Assembly: GCA_905234555.1 (NCBI GenBank)
Contig: CAJOHO010000015.1
Location: 1-64,000, forward strand
DNA length: 64,000 bases
Direction: 5' to 3'
Source of the DNA: an uncultured Bacteroidaceae bacterium
GTDB taxonomy: Bacteria; Bacteroidota; Bacteroidia; Bacteroidales; Bacteroidaceae
Positions 1-9,250 of the stretch are shown piece by piece. The translations under genes were made by a program, and so were the position numbers. Every line of letters begins with the position of its first letter. Position 1 is the stretch's first letter. The notes beneath the pieces were generated by a model. The model was not told the DNA's origin. It was given only the letters and a program-made list of their open reading frames with translations, and did no database searches.

Positions 1-103
1 ACAAGGAAAAATAGTTACCTTGAATCTTATAAGGACTGTAAGTCCGACACATACTGAAGTGAGAGTTTTTATGGTTTTTGTTAATATGCGAAACTTGTAA
101 CAG

Positions 104-3067
104 TTACTTGAGGACGATGTTGACGATTTTGCCTGGCACAACGATGGTTTTGACGTGGTTGTGTCCTTCCATGTACTTGGCTGTCTGTGGGTTCTGAAGT
201 ACGGCTGCTTCGATGCTGGCGTTGTCGGCGTCGGCTGGGAACTGCATCTGGAAACGGGCTTTGCCGTTGAAGGAGATGGTGAGCTGCACGTTGTCTTCGC
301 GGAGGTATTCTTCGTTCCATGTGGGCCACTGGGCATCGCAGACGCTGGTGGTGTTGCCAAGTGCTTCCCAGAGTTCTTCGCAGATGTGCGGACAGAAGGG
401 TGCCAGCAGGATGACGAACTGCTCGAGTACGTGGCGGTTGGCTGATTTGAGCTGGTTGAGTTCGTTGAGGCAGATCATGAAGGCTGCCACGCTGGTGTTG
501 TAGGAGAAGGCTTCGATGTCCTGTGTGACTTTCTTGATGAGTTTATGGATGGACTTGAGTTCTTCCTTGGTGGGTTCGCCGTCCTGATTGCAGCGGAGCT
601 GTCCGTCCTTGTCGAAGGCGAGCATCCAGAGTTTGCGGAGGAATCGGTGGCTGCCGTCGATGCCGTTGGTGTCCCAGGGTTTGGAGGCTTCCACTGGTCC
701 GAGGAACATTTCGTAGAGGCGCAGGGTGTCGGCTCCGAAGCGTTCGACGATCATGTCGGGGTTGACGACGTTGAACATGGATTTCGACATTTTCTCGATG
801 GCCCATCCGCAGATGTAAGCCCCCTCCGACTCCCCCGAAAGGGGGAGGGATTTGCTGCCATCCTCGAAGATGAAGTTGGCGTTAGCATATTCAGGTCGCC
901 AAGCCTTGAAAGCCTCGATGTCAAGAATATCGTTCTTCACAATATTAACGTCTACGTGCAGAGGCGTGACGTCGTATTTGTCTTTCAGACCAGCGCTCAC
1001 GAACCAAGGTCCGTTCTCCCCTCCTTCGGAGGGGTTGGGGGAGGCTATTCTATAGACGAAGTTGGATCGTCCCTGAATCATTCCCTGGTTGATGAGTTTC
1101 TGGAATGGTTCTTCTTTTACGCTGTAGCCGTAGTCGTAAAGGAATTTGTTCCAGAAGCGGGAGTAGATGAGGTGTCCTGTGGCGTGTTCGCTGCCGCCTA
1201 CATAGAGATCGACGTTCTGCCAGTATTCGTCGGCTTCGCGGCTGACGAGTGCCTGGTCGTTGTGTGGGTCCATGTAGCGGAGGTAGTAGGCGGAAGATCC
1301 TGCAAAGCCAGGCATGGTGTTGAGTTCGAGTGGGAAGACGGTTGCTTCGTTGATGAGGGACTTGTCCACCACACATCGCTTCTGCTCATCCCAAGCCCAG
1401 CATTGTGCGTTGCCGAGTGGGGGTTCGCCGGTTTCGGTGGGCAGGAACTTATCGACTTCGGGCAGGAGGAGCGGCAGGCAGTCGGCTGGCACCATCGTGG
1501 GTACACCTTTCTTGTAATATACGGGGAAGGGTTCGCCCCAGTAGCGCTGACGCGAGAAGATGGCGTCGCGCAGGCGGTAGTTCACTTTCACGCGGCCCAG
1601 TTGGTGTGTTGTCACAAACTGCTTGGTGGCGGCGATGGCTTCTTTGACGGTGAGTCCGTTGAGGGAGAAGCCGTCGAGTGCCGTCTTTCCAGCCACAGGT
1701 GAATTCATCACGATGCCTTCCTTGGCGTCGAAGCTCTCTTCGCTGATGTCTGCTCCTTCGATGAGCGGGATGATGGGGAGGTTGAAGTGTTTGGCGAAGG
1801 CGTAGTCGCGGCTGTCGTGGGCAGGAACTGCCATGATGGCGCCTGTTCCGTATCCAGCCAGCACGTATTCTGAGATCCAGATGGGAATCTGATCGCCTGT
1901 GAAGGGGTTGATGGCGTAGGAGCCGGAGAACACACCAGTCACGGTGTGGTCAATCTGGCGTTCGCGTTCGGTGCGTTTCTTCACGTAAGCCAGGTATTCG
2001 TCAACGGCCTGTTTTTGGTCGGCGGTGGTGAGTTGGGCGACGAGTTCGCTCTCAGGTGCGAGCACCATGAAGGTGACGCCGAAGATGGTGTCGGCGCGTG
2101 TGGTGAAGATGGTGAACGACTGGTCGGTGCCGGCTACCTTGAACTGCATCTCCGTACCTTCGCTGCGTCCGATCCAGTTGCGCTGGGTTTCCTTCAGGGA
2201 GTCTGTCCATTCGATGGTTTCGAGTCCGTCGAGCAGGCGTTGTGCGTAGGCGCTGACTCGCAGGCACCATTGGCGCATTTTCTTCTGCTCCACAGGGTAG
2301 CCGCCACGTTCGCTCACGCCATCTACCACTTCGTCGTTGGCGAGTACGGTGCCAAGGGCAGGACACCAGTTGACCATCGTTTCGCCGAGATAGGCGATTC
2401 GCCAGTTCATGAGGGTTTCGCTTTGCTGCTGTTCGGACATTGCCTTCCACTCGGCAGCAGAAAAAGCCCCCTCTGCCTCCCCCAAGGGGGAGCAAGCAAC
2501 GCCATACTCTTCCAACCCTTTGGAGCCATATTGCTCAAAATAAGCGATCAACTCTTCAATAGGACGAGCCTTGCCTTCCGCACGATTCTCCTCCCCTTTG
2601 GGGGAGGTTGGGAGGGGGCTTGTGCTGTAGAACGAGTTGAACATCTGCTGGAAAGCCCATTGTGTCCATTTATAGTAGTCGGGTGAGCAGGTGCGTACTT
2701 CGCGGTTCCAGTCGAAAGAGAACCCGATCTTGTCTAACTGCTCACGGTAGCGGTCGATGTTGGCAAAGGTTGTCACTTCGGGATGCTGGCCCGTCTGGAT
2801 GGCGTATTGCTCGGCAGGGAGTCCGTAGGCATCGTAGCCCATGGGGTTGAGCACGTTGAAACCTTGCAAACGCTTGTAGCGGGCGTATATGTCGCTGGCA
2901 ATGTAGCCGAGGGGGTGTCCCACATGCAGGCCTGCCCCGCTGGGGTAGGGGAACATGTTGAGTACATAGAATTTCTTACGGTTTTTGTCTTCACTCACGC
3001 GATAAGTCTGGTTCTTCACCCATCGCTCTTGCCATTTCTGTTCAATCTCTCTGAAATTGTAGTCCAT
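104..3067 (-). CDS. leuS: Leucyl-tRNA synthetase with four repeat-encoded inserts
   Basis: Class I aminoacyl-tRNA synthetase that charges tRNA-Leu in the cytoplasm. Seen: HVGH at residues 48-51 (the HIGH signature), a long CP1 editing region in the middle, KMSKS at 759-763 and a C-terminal anticodon-binding part. Length is 987 residues; Bacteroides LeuRS as I recall it is roughly 40 shorter. The extra length sits at four places (about residues 150-160, 193-201, 675-684 and 740-750), each encoded by a GC-rich palindromic repeat read in frame as Ser/Pro/Gly/Glu-rich peptide. The last insert lies only about ten residues before KMSKS. The ATG at 3067 gives the family N-terminus [10 protein letters not shown], and a -7 box TAACTTTG lies upstream at 3156-3149. 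The frame stays open throughout, so the inserts are probably tolerated. Monocistronic as far as seen. Confidence 0.97.
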   Translation of the reverse strand: MDYNFREIEQKWQERWVKNQTYRVSEDKNRKKFYVLNMFPYPSGAGLHVGHPLGYIASDIYARYKRLQGFNVLNPMGYDAYGLPAEQYAIQTGQHPEVTTFANIDRYREQLDKIGFSFDWNREVRTCSPDYYKWTQWAFQQMFNSFYSTSPLPTSPKGEENRAEGKARPIEELIAYFEQYGSKGLEEYGVACSPLGEAEGAFSAAEWKAMSEQQQSETLMNWRIAYLGETMVNWCPALGTVLANDEVVDGVSERGGYPVEQKKMRQWCLRVSAYAQRLLDGLETIEWTDSLKETQRNWIGRSEGTEMQFKVAGTDQSFTIFTTRADTIFGVTFMVLAPESELVAQLTTADQKQAVDEYLAYVKKRTERERQIDHTVTGVFSGSYAINPFTGDQIPIWISEYVLAGYGTGAIMAVPAHDSRDYAFAKHFNLPIIPLIEGADISEESFDAKEGIVMNSPVAGKTALDGFSLNGLTVKEAIAATKQFVTTHQLGRVKVNYRLRDAIFSRQRYWGEPFPVYYKKGVPTMVPADCLPLLLPEVDKFLPTETGEPPLGNAQCWAWDEQKRCVVDKSLINEATVFPLELNTMPGFAGSSAYYLRYMDPHNDQALVSREADEYWQNVDLYVGGSEHATGHLIYSRFWNKFLYDYGYSVKEEPFQKLINQGMIQGRSNFVYRIASPNPSEGGENGPWFVSAGLKDKYDVTPLHVDVNIVKNDILDIEAFKAWRPEYANANFIFEDGSKSLPLSGESEGAYICGWAIEKMSKSMFNVVNPDMIVERFGADTLRLYEMFLGPVEASKPWDTNGIDGSHRFLRKLWMLAFDKDGQLRCNQDGEPTKEELKSIHKLIKKVTQDIEAFSYNTSVAAFMICLNELNQLKSANRHVLEQFVILLAPFCPHICEELWEALGNTTSVCDAQWPTWNEEYLREDNVQLTISFNGKARFQMQFPADADNASIEAAVLQNPQTAKYMEGHNHVKTIVVPGKIVNIVLK
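818..850. repeat. GC palindromic element in leuS, copy 1
   Basis: CCCCCTCCGACTCCCCCG then AAAGGGGGAGG; in frame, encoding [11 protein letters not shown] at residues about 740-750. Confidence 0.85.
1016..1045. repeat. GC palindromic element in leuS, copy 2
   Basis: CTCCCCTCCTTCGGAGGGG then TTGGGGGAGG; reverse orientation, encoding [10 protein letters not shown] at residues about 675-684. Confidence 0.85.
2465..2492. repeat. GC palindromic element in leuS, copy 3
   Basis: CCCCCTCTGCCTCCCCC, AA, GGGGGAG; in frame, encoding [10 protein letters not shown] at residues about 193-201. Confidence 0.85.
2589..2620. repeat. GC palindromic element in leuS, copy 4
   Basis: CTCCCCTTTGGGGGAGG then TTGGGAGGGGG; reverse orientation to copy 3 and 97 bp from it, encoding [11 protein letters not shown] at residues about 150-160. 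Confidence 0.85.
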
Positions 3068-3148
3068 CGAAGTTATTTACGATTTGACGATTTACTATTT
3101 ACGATTTATTTTCGATTTTTTTTATTTTCGATTTATGAAAATCGGGTG

Positions 3149-3156
3149 CAAAGTTA
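3149..3156 (-). promoter_or_regulatory. leuS promoter -7 box
   Basis: Minus-strand TAACTTTG, a perfect match to the Bacteroidetes -7 consensus TAnnTTTG, about 80 nt upstream of the leuS ATG. The region around the expected -33 box is occupied by a GAATGAA-type tandem repeat. The leader between this box and leuS is made of degenerate TTTACGATTT repeats (3070-3138). Confidence 0.6.
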
Positions 3157-3165
3157 CGGAAAAAA

Positions 3166-3195
3166 ATGAAGAATGAAGAATGAAGAATGAAGAAT
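3166..3195. repeat. GAATGAA heptamer tandem repeat
   Basis: Four near-perfect tandem heptamers GAATGAA just upstream of the leuS -7 box. The same heptamer family (GTGAAGA/GAATGAA and its complement) recurs at 18450-18480, 30778-30826, 37130-37153, 38195-38218 and 46966-46994. Confidence 0.8.
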
Positions 3196-3240
3196 TCATA
3201 ATTATCAGTTAAAATATTTGGTGTTTTAATAAGGAAATCG

Positions 3241-3608
3241 TAACTTTAAATAACTTAGGCTGCATCTCGGCAATAAAAATAAACAAAAAACAAAAAAAGT
3301 TTCCTATTTATTTTGTATTGCGCTCGATTTAGATAAATTTCTCTCGCTCAAGAATGAAAACAATTTTTTTCATTCTCTTCGCTTACTCGAAATTTTGCAC
3401 TAACTTTAGCTCATTAATTCGCTGAAGTTAGGCTGCACTCGGCAATAAAAATAAACAAAAAATGAAAAAATTTTCCGTTTTATTTTGTATTGCGCTCGAT
3501 TTGCACTAACTTTAGATAACTTAGGCTGCATCTCGGCAATAAAAATAAACAAAAAACAAAAAAAGTTTCTTATTTATTTTGTATTGCGCTCGATTTGCAC
3601 TAACTTTG
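3241..3608 (+). repeat. Array of decayed promoter-bearing repeats ending in an intact promoter
   Basis: Repeated blocks share a GGCTGCA/CTCGGCAATAAAAATAAAC segment (starting near 3258, 3431 and 3524) and a TATTTTGTATTGCGCTCGA segment followed by a -7-like box. Three upstream -7 boxes read TAACTTTA (3241-3248, 3401-3408, 3507-3514). Only the gene-proximal box at 3601-3608 reads TAACTTTG, with TTTG 19 nt upstream, a perfect Bacteroidetes promoter. A related two-copy array lies at 42038-42158. The array drives the B12 riboswitch operon. Confidence 0.8.
3578..3608 (+). promoter_or_regulatory. Promoter of the B12 riboswitch operon
   Basis: TTTG at about 3578-3581, 19 nt spacer, TAACTTTG at 3601-3608. 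This is the consensus primary sigma promoter of Bacteroidetes. Transcription would start roughly at 3613-3616, just before the cobalamin riboswitch. Confidence 0.8.
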
Positions 3609-3621
3609 CAGCGCAAAACGG

Positions 3622-3812
3622 ATTTGGTAATGCATAGTCGTAGTGATGTGCATGCAAGGGAATGCGGTGAGAGTCCGCAGCTGTACCTGCAACTGTAATC
3701 CTCTTCTTTTAAGGTTTGTCAAACAGCCACTGACCGAAATGTGTTTCAAATTTCACATGTAAGGTTGGGAAGGCGTCAGACCGAGGAAAGCCAGGAGACC
3801 TGCCAATTCGTC
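3622..3812 (+). promoter_or_regulatory. Cobalamin (adenosylcobalamin) riboswitch
   Basis: Shows the ordered conserved blocks of the cobalamin aptamer: AAGGGAA then GGTGAGAGTCCGCAGCTGTA (3657-3684), CCTGCAACTGTA, GCCACTG near 3726, GGGAAGGCG near 3767, and the B12 box AGCCAGGAGACCTGCC at 3789-3804. It sits between a consensus promoter and a TonB receptor start 52 nt after the B12 box, the usual arrangement for repression of uptake and synthesis genes by adenosylcobalamin. No second copy was found in front of the other B12 genes in the window. Confidence 0.97.
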
Positions 3813-3856
3813 GGATAGATGCGCACGCTCAGGAAAAAGCGTAGCGAAAGCATGAT

Positions 3857-5989
3857 ATGAAATTTAGAAAGATGATGGGTTTGGCATTGATGTGCCTGGC
3901 CCATACAGCATTGGCTCAAGACGCTCTGCTCAGCGATTCGCTGGAAGAAGTCGTGGTGACCGCCACTGGCACCCAACACCTGCTGAAAAATGCTCCCGTC
4001 CAGACGGAGGTCATCAGCGGTCGGATGCTGCGTCAGTATGGCGGCGGCAGTCTTGAGGATATTCTGGGTGGCTTGTCGGCTTCGTTCGCTTTCAATGAGG
4101 GTGACATGGGCAGCCAGATGCAGATGAACGGCCTGGGCAACAGCTATATCCTGATTCTGGTTGACGGCAAACGCCTGCATGGAGATGTGGGCGGCCAGAA
4201 CGACTTGGGACTGATTGATCCTCAGAACATTGAACGCATCGAAGTGGTGAAGGGAGCGTCGAGTGCGCTGTACGGAAGTGATGCCATCGCTGGTGTCATC
4301 AACATCATCACGAAGCGGCACGACGAGTCGCTGCTTCTGGAGAACTCCACTCGCTACGGCAGTTACAATGACATCCGTCAGCACAACGGAATCGGACTGG
4401 CTTGGGGACGCTGGAAGAGTTACACCAATTTCCAGCTTCAGCATTCCGACGGTTGGCAGAACACGGCTACGGAACATACTCCCAGCAGTGCCGCACCTGT
4501 GACGGATTCGCGTAGCAAGACGGTGAATGAACATACCAACTGGCAACTGTCTGAGCAGTTGACTTTCACGCCGATGAAGAACTTGGAACTCTATGCCAGC
4601 GGATCGGTCTATGGGAAAGGCATCTATCGTCCCAAAGGGAAATATCCTAAGTATGATGTGAAGACCTTCGACCTGACCTACCGCAATGCTTCGGCGGCTG
4701 TGGGCGGTCAGTGGAAAACGGCAGCGGGCGACCTTGTGACTCTCGACATCGACTGGAACCGACATGCCTATTACCATTCGTTCACATCGACGACGCTGGC
4801 AGAGGGCTTTGATGCTGACGGACAATTCATTCTCGACTTCCCTTACTTCAAGGGGCAACGCCTGCTGCAGAGCGACCAGCGACGGACGATGGCTCATCTG
4901 AAAGGTGTCTTTGCCTTGCCTTACGGACAACGTCTGAGTGCTGGAATCGAAGCGAGGTATGACTACCTGAAAGCTCCGACGAGTGTGGAAAACGGCAAGG
5001 CTGACGACAACACCGAGGCACTTTACGTGCAGGACGAATGGGTGGCGCTGGGCTGGTTGCAACTGACTGGCGGACTGCGCCTCAACCGCAACGAGGGATT
5101 CGGCTGGCGGCTCACCCCTAAACTCTCCACAATGGTCAGCGTGGGTGATGTGCGACTGCGAGGCACTTGGAGCCAGGGATTCAAGACTCCTGCGCTGAAA
5201 GAAATGAACTATCGCTACATCCGTGAGATGAACAGCATCATCATGTATCTGGGCAACAAAGACCTGAAGGCGCAGACCTCCAATTACTTTTCTTTGGGCA
5301 GCGAATACACTCATGCGGGTCTCAACGTGACGGTGACTGGCTATTATAATAAGGTAGATAACATGATAGCCTTGGCTACCATTGACCGCAACGAGGCTCC
5401 ACTGGCCTATCGCCAGCAATATGGTGAGATGCTGAACAAGGTGCGGCGATATAAGAATATGGAAGATGCACGCACGTATGGAGTGGATGTGAGTGTTCGC
5501 TACACCCGTCAGGAGTGGACGGCGGGATTGGGTTACAGCTATCTCGACACAGATGCCCATGTCTATGACGCCGACCATGACCGACTGGAGAAAGTCGTCA
5601 TAGACGGAATGGCACACCATAAAGGCAATGTGTTTGCCACTTGGGAACATCGTTTTTCGCCTCACTACCAGTTGGGTATCGGACTCTACGGACGCATGTC
5701 GAGCAAACGGTATTACCAGATAGACGGTAACGGCAAAGCCTTTCATACCTGGCGGCTGAGCACAACCCACAACCTGGGCAGCAGGGGCAAGACCAGTTAT
5801 CGGGTGGAAGCAGGTGTCGATAACATCTTCAATTATGTGGACCGTACACCCCACGGCCTTCATCTTGGCACCACAACGCCAGGCACCACGGTCTATGCCA
5901 CGCTGACCATCCGCTTTTCACAAGGAAAAAACGTAAAATTCAATAAAATGTCTAACTCTAAAATCCATCAAAACGATGAAGAAGATTAA
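3857..5989 (+). CDS. TonB-dependent outer membrane receptor, BtuB-like
   Basis: Outer-membrane TonB-dependent receptor, by context for cobalamin or another corrinoid. Seen: signal peptide (about residues 1-20, ending ALAQ), a TonB-box-like stretch EEVVVTATG near 30, a plug domain with YGSDAIAGVINIIT near 140-155, and a beta-barrel ending in an aromatic-rich strand. It is 710 residues, a usual size for a BtuB-type receptor without a carboxypeptidase-like N-terminal domain. First gene behind the B12 riboswitch, so probably repressed by adenosylcobalamin. Its 3' end overlaps the next gene (CbiK-like) by 14 nt. Substrate is inferred from the riboswitch and neighbours. Confidence 0.9.
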   Translation: MKFRKMMGLALMCLAHTALAQDALLSDSLEEVVVTATGTQHLLKNAPVQTEVISGRMLRQYGGGSLEDILGGLSASFAFNEGDMGSQMQMNGLGNSYILILVDGKRLHGDVGGQNDLGLIDPQNIERIEVVKGASSALYGSDAIAGVINIITKRHDESLLLENSTRYGSYNDIRQHNGIGLAWGRWKSYTNFQLQHSDGWQNTATEHTPSSAAPVTDSRSKTVNEHTNWQLSEQLTFTPMKNLELYASGSVYGKGIYRPKGKYPKYDVKTFDLTYRNASAAVGGQWKTAAGDLVTLDIDWNRHAYYHSFTSTTLAEGFDADGQFILDFPYFKGQRLLQSDQRRTMAHLKGVFALPYGQRLSAGIEARYDYLKAPTSVENGKADDNTEALYVQDEWVALGWLQLTGGLRLNRNEGFGWRLTPKLSTMVSVGDVRLRGTWSQGFKTPALKEMNYRYIREMNSIIMYLGNKDLKAQTSNYFSLGSEYTHAGLNVTVTGYYNKVDNMIALATIDRNEAPLAYRQQYGEMLNKVRRYKNMEDARTYGVDVSVRYTRQEWTAGLGYSYLDTDAHVYDADHDRLEKVVIDGMAHHKGNVFATWEHRFSPHYQLGIGLYGRMSSKRYYQIDGNGKAFHTWRLSTTHNLGSRGKTSYRVEAGVDNIFNYVDRTPHGLHLGTTTPGTTVYATLTIRFSQGKNVKFNKMSNSKIHQNDEED

Positions 5990-7079
5990 ATTTTTGCTGA
6001 TTGCCATGATGGCAATGATGACAACTGCTGTGTTTACAGCTTGTAGTGATGATGACGACGACAATGTGTCGAACATGGAGCGTTATCAGAAGGAAGTGGA
6101 AAAGACAGTACGCAAGGAGAAGAAGAATGACAAGGCCATCCTTCTCGTTGCTTTCGGAAGTACTTGGCAGCAGGCATACGATGCCTTCGATCTCACTCGA
6201 AGCGAATATGCCGCTCAGTTCCCAGGTTACGATGTTTACCTTTCTTTCTCCTCTGCCATCTGTATCAACCGTGCTATGGCTGGCGAAAACACAGGAAAGC
6301 GCAATTTCTACGAGCCTAAGTACTGGCTGGAAGCCTTCGGACGTGTGCAGTATAAAGAAATCGTGGTTCAGTCCATGCAGGTGATTCCTGGTGAGGAATT
6401 CAGTCGTGTGGTGAACGCCATGAAGGACTTCGGCAACAACAGCAACGGTGACCTCGACGACAAGTACATGTCGGAAGTGACTCTGAAGCTGGGTATGCCG
6501 CTGATGTACACAGAAGAAGATGCAGGCAAACTGGCTACGCAACTCGACATGAACCTCAAGACCTATGCACAGCAGGGTGCTATGCTTTTCATGGGTCATG
6601 GTAACCCAGACGAATACGACACCTACAAGGCAAATGTCCGCTACACACAGCTCGAAGAGAAGCTCCAGGCCATTAACCCCAACTACTTCGTAGGTACGGT
6701 GGATATGATGGACAACTTCAAGGTTCAGGTTCACGACCGTATGGTGGAAAAGGGTCTTACCACTGGTAAGGTGTTCTGCTTCCCATTGATGTCGATTGCC
6801 GGTGACCACGCTCACAACGATATGGCAGGTGACGATGATGCATGGGATGAAGAAAAGGGTGCATTCGAAGTGAACGAAGACGGAGAGGTGGAAGACACCA
6901 GCTGGAAGATGTACTTCAGCCACCTTGGCTACACCATCGACGCTAAGGCTTATACCGACGGTGAAGGTGGTCTGGTGAAGGGTCTGCTTGAGTACAAGAA
7001 CATCCGCAACCTCTATATCAACCACACAAAGAATGCGGAAGTGGTGGATTTCTACCACTCCATGTATCCAGAAGAATAA
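5976..7079 (+). CDS. cbiK: Exported CbiK-type sirohydrochlorin cobaltochelatase lipoprotein
   Basis: Member of the CbiK anaerobic cobaltochelatase family, which inserts Co(II) into sirohydrochlorin. Seen: a lipoprotein signal with lipobox FTAC (Cys23) followed by Ser and an Asp run (a pattern seen in Bacteroidetes lipoproteins), then the chelatase fold from about residue 52 (AILLVAFGST), the first catalytic histidine region GHGNP (His208) and a second, GDHAHND (His278/His280). It is therefore predicted in the periplasm or on the outer membrane, unlike the cytoplasmic Salmonella enzyme. Periplasmic CbiK forms exist in Desulfovibrio, and the Porphyromonas haem-uptake lipoprotein IhtB belongs to this family. 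It lies between two TonB receptors in a riboswitch operon, which fits a role in tetrapyrrole capture or metal exchange. Which substrate it handles is not determined by sequence. Confidence 0.88.
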   Translation: MKKIKFLLIAMMAMMTTAVFTACSDDDDDNVSNMERYQKEVEKTVRKEKKNDKAILLVAFGSTWQQAYDAFDLTRSEYAAQFPGYDVYLSFSSAICINRAMAGENTGKRNFYEPKYWLEAFGRVQYKEIVVQSMQVIPGEEFSRVVNAMKDFGNNSNGDLDDKYMSEVTLKLGMPLMYTEEDAGKLATQLDMNLKTYAQQGAMLFMGHGNPDEYDTYKANVRYTQLEEKLQAINPNYFVGTVDMMDNFKVQVHDRMVEKGLTTGKVFCFPLMSIAGDHAHNDMAGDDDAWDEEKGAFEVNEDGEVEDTSWKMYFSHLGYTIDAKAYTDGEGGLVKGLLEYKNIRNLYINHTKNAEVVDFYHSMYPEE

Positions 7080-7091
7080 TCACATAAACTT

Positions 7092-9176
7092 GTGAAAGTT
7101 AAATCAATGTCATTAAAAGTAAGTTTGTTGTTGGTGGCACTCTCTACGGGGAGTGCCGCCTTTTCTCAGATTCATACCATGGAACGGAAAGACACTTCCG
7201 CCGTGGTGCGAACCTACGACCTCAACCCTGTCGTTGTGACAGGATCGGGTCACCATCAGCGTCTGAAAAGTACGGCCACGCCTGTCCGCCTGCTCTCTTC
7301 TCAGGAAATGCAGGAGCAGGGCATCACCACATTCGACGCTGCGCTCACCCGTTTGCTGCCTCAGGTTTCGATGGCTCCCAATTCGATGGGCACCTTCCTG
7401 CGTCTGAACGGACTGGGTAATAAGTATATCCTTATTCTCATCAACGGACAGAAACTCTCGGGCGACATCTCCAGTAATGTTGACCTCAACCGTATCAATA
7501 TGGCTCGTGTCAAACGTATCGAAGTGCTTGACGGAGCAGCCTCTTCACTCTACGGCAGCGATGCCATTGCCGGTGTTATCAACATCATCACCGATCAGCC
7601 CACACAGCAACTTGTCAGCGTGATGAGCGACACGAGGGTGTCGGGCAAAGGACAGCTCACAGAGTCGGTCAACCTCGATATCTACACTCACGGATTCGGC
7701 TCCTATACTTCCTACTCTCACGACCGAGCCGACAGCTATCAGACCACTGACCTCGAATATGTAAAGGGATCGGACACCGAAACACAGCGAACCATCGCTC
7801 CTTTCTTCACTGGTTACCGATCCAACGTTCTCAACCAGCGGTTTACCTATTCTCCAGACCGTTATCTTGCCCTGAATGCCGGCATCGACTATTCTGCCAA
7901 GATCACCGATCGCCCAGACACTCGTGCTGACATCGGAGGTGGTACAGACTACGAAATGCGTTATCGTGGACTTCGCTGGAATCTGGGCGGAATCTATAAG
8001 TTCTCAGCCAAAAATTCCCTGCAGGCCGACTTCACAGCCGACAATTTCCGCTACGGAAAAGAGTACGACGTGGAAACCGCCAAGCAGAAGGTGGGCGACT
8101 ATATCCAGTCGAAGAAACAACGCACGCTGGAAGGACAGGTCAAGGCCATCCTCGGACTGACGGACAACAGCACGACCATCGTCGGAGCTGACTGGCGACG
8201 CGACGAACTCAATGCCACTTCCGGCAACATCAACCAGGATGCCTATATCCTCGCAGCTTATGCCCAGCATGAAATGAAGTTCTTCGACCTTCTCACAGCC
8301 ACACTGGGAGCACGCTACAACTATCATGAGACTTTCGGCAGCCACTTTACGCCGAAAGCTACGGTGATGTACTCGCCTGGTTCGTTCAACTTCCGTGCCA
8401 CCTATTCGGCTGGTTTCCGTGCGCCTGGTCTTGATGAGATCTACTATCACTACTTCTCTGTGAATCGTGGAAAGCCGCAGATTATCTTCGGCAACCGCGA
8501 CCTTTCGCCCGAAAAGAGCAACTACTTTGCCCTGAATGCCGAATACCGCACGAATCTGCTGGCTGTGAGCATTACGGGTTTCGTGAACCGCATCAACGAC
8601 ATGGTGGTGCGTCAGGATATCAATGTCGATGCCCAGAAGCTGGAGGATCTGCGTGGGGAATTCCCTGAGATGACAGACGACCAGGCTGCCAAACTCGAAC
8701 GCTATTCACTCTATCAGAACAGTGACAAAGGTGACGTGAAGGGTGTGCAGATCAATGTCTCCGCCAATCTTTTCAGCGGATTCAACCTTTCGGCAAACTA
8801 TGCCTACACCTATGCCCGTTCGAAGAGTGGAGACAAATGGATAGACCTTGAACGCAGCATCCGCCACTCAGCTACCGTTGCTGCCAATTACCACCGTTCC
8901 TGGGGTAAGTATGCCCTGAACGTCAATCTCAACGGACGTCTTCAGTCGAAGACTTACTACACTTCCTATGAGAATGCGCCAGGATTCGGTATCTGGAACC
9001 TCCACACCACCCACACCTTCGACCACCTGGACTGGGCAGTCATAGAACCATCCATCGGTGTGGATAACCTCTTCGACCGTGTGGATCGTCGTATTGACTC
9101 CGCCAACCGCAAATATGCACTCTACACACCTGGTCGTATGCTGGTTGTAGGTCTGAAGTTGCGGTTGAAAAAGTAA
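7092..9176 (+). CDS. Second TonB-dependent receptor of the B12 operon
   Basis: Outer-membrane TonB-dependent receptor, 694 residues. Seen: signal peptide (hydrophobic residues about 8-25), a TonB-box-like LNPVVVTGSG near 45-54, a plug domain with GLGNKYILILINGQ and YGSDAIAGVINIIT, and a barrel ending KLRLKK. Related to the receptor at 3857 but clearly diverged. The GTG at 7092 lies 12 nt after the chelatase stop; an ATG at 7107 is an alternative start. Part of the riboswitch operon, so a corrinoid or cobalt-tetrapyrrole ligand is likely. Two receptors around a lipoprotein chelatase suggest two ligands or a two-step uptake route (inference). Confidence 0.88.
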   Translation: MKVKSMSLKVSLLLVALSTGSAAFSQIHTMERKDTSAVVRTYDLNPVVVTGSGHHQRLKSTATPVRLLSSQEMQEQGITTFDAALTRLLPQVSMAPNSMGTFLRLNGLGNKYILILINGQKLSGDISSNVDLNRINMARVKRIEVLDGAASSLYGSDAIAGVINIITDQPTQQLVSVMSDTRVSGKGQLTESVNLDIYTHGFGSYTSYSHDRADSYQTTDLEYVKGSDTETQRTIAPFFTGYRSNVLNQRFTYSPDRYLALNAGIDYSAKITDRPDTRADIGGGTDYEMRYRGLRWNLGGIYKFSAKNSLQADFTADNFRYGKEYDVETAKQKVGDYIQSKKQRTLEGQVKAILGLTDNSTTIVGADWRRDELNATSGNINQDAYILAAYAQHEMKFFDLLTATLGARYNYHETFGSHFTPKATVMYSPGSFNFRATYSAGFRAPGLDEIYYHYFSVNRGKPQIIFGNRDLSPEKSNYFALNAEYRTNLLAVSITGFVNRINDMVVRQDINVDAQKLEDLRGEFPEMTDDQAAKLERYSLYQNSDKGDVKGVQINVSANLFSGFNLSANYAYTYARSKSGDKWIDLERSIRHSATVAANYHRSWGKYALNVNLNGRLQSKTYYTSYENAPGFGIWNLHTTHTFDHLDWAVIEPSIGVDNLFDRVDRRIDSANRKYALYTPGRMLVVGLKLRLKK

Positions 9177-9207
9177 AGCCCCCTCCAACTCCCCCAAGGG
9201 GGAGAGA
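9177..9207. repeat. GC-rich palindromic element (intergenic copy)
   Basis: Starts one base after the TAA of the TonB receptor. Layout: C-rich arm CCCCCTCC, short spacer, then CTCCCCC-AA-GGGGGAG, a tight inverted repeat. It is followed by GTGAAGCGTGAAGCG and an ATTATGCATTATGAATTATG simple repeat that runs into the cbiA start codon. This is the intergenic reference copy for the copies found inside genes. Confidence 0.85.
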
Positions 9208-9250
9208 GGTGAAGCGTGAAGCGTTAAGAGATAATTATGCATTATGAATT

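Noticed and set aside
545..1702. A 385-codon plus-strand open frame opposite leuS
   Set aside because: No recognisable domain; leuS motifs (HVGH, KMSKS) are intact on the other strand.
3241..3608. Possible CRISPR array
   Set aside because: Units are unequal in length and contain promoter motifs, spacers are not unique, and no cas gene is near.
3776..5863. A 695-codon open frame on the minus strand opposite the first TonB receptor
   Set aside because: It covers the receptor and riboswitch in antisense, has no family motifs, and the plus-strand protein shows a full signal peptide, plug and barrel. Long antisense frames are common in GC-moderate coding DNA.
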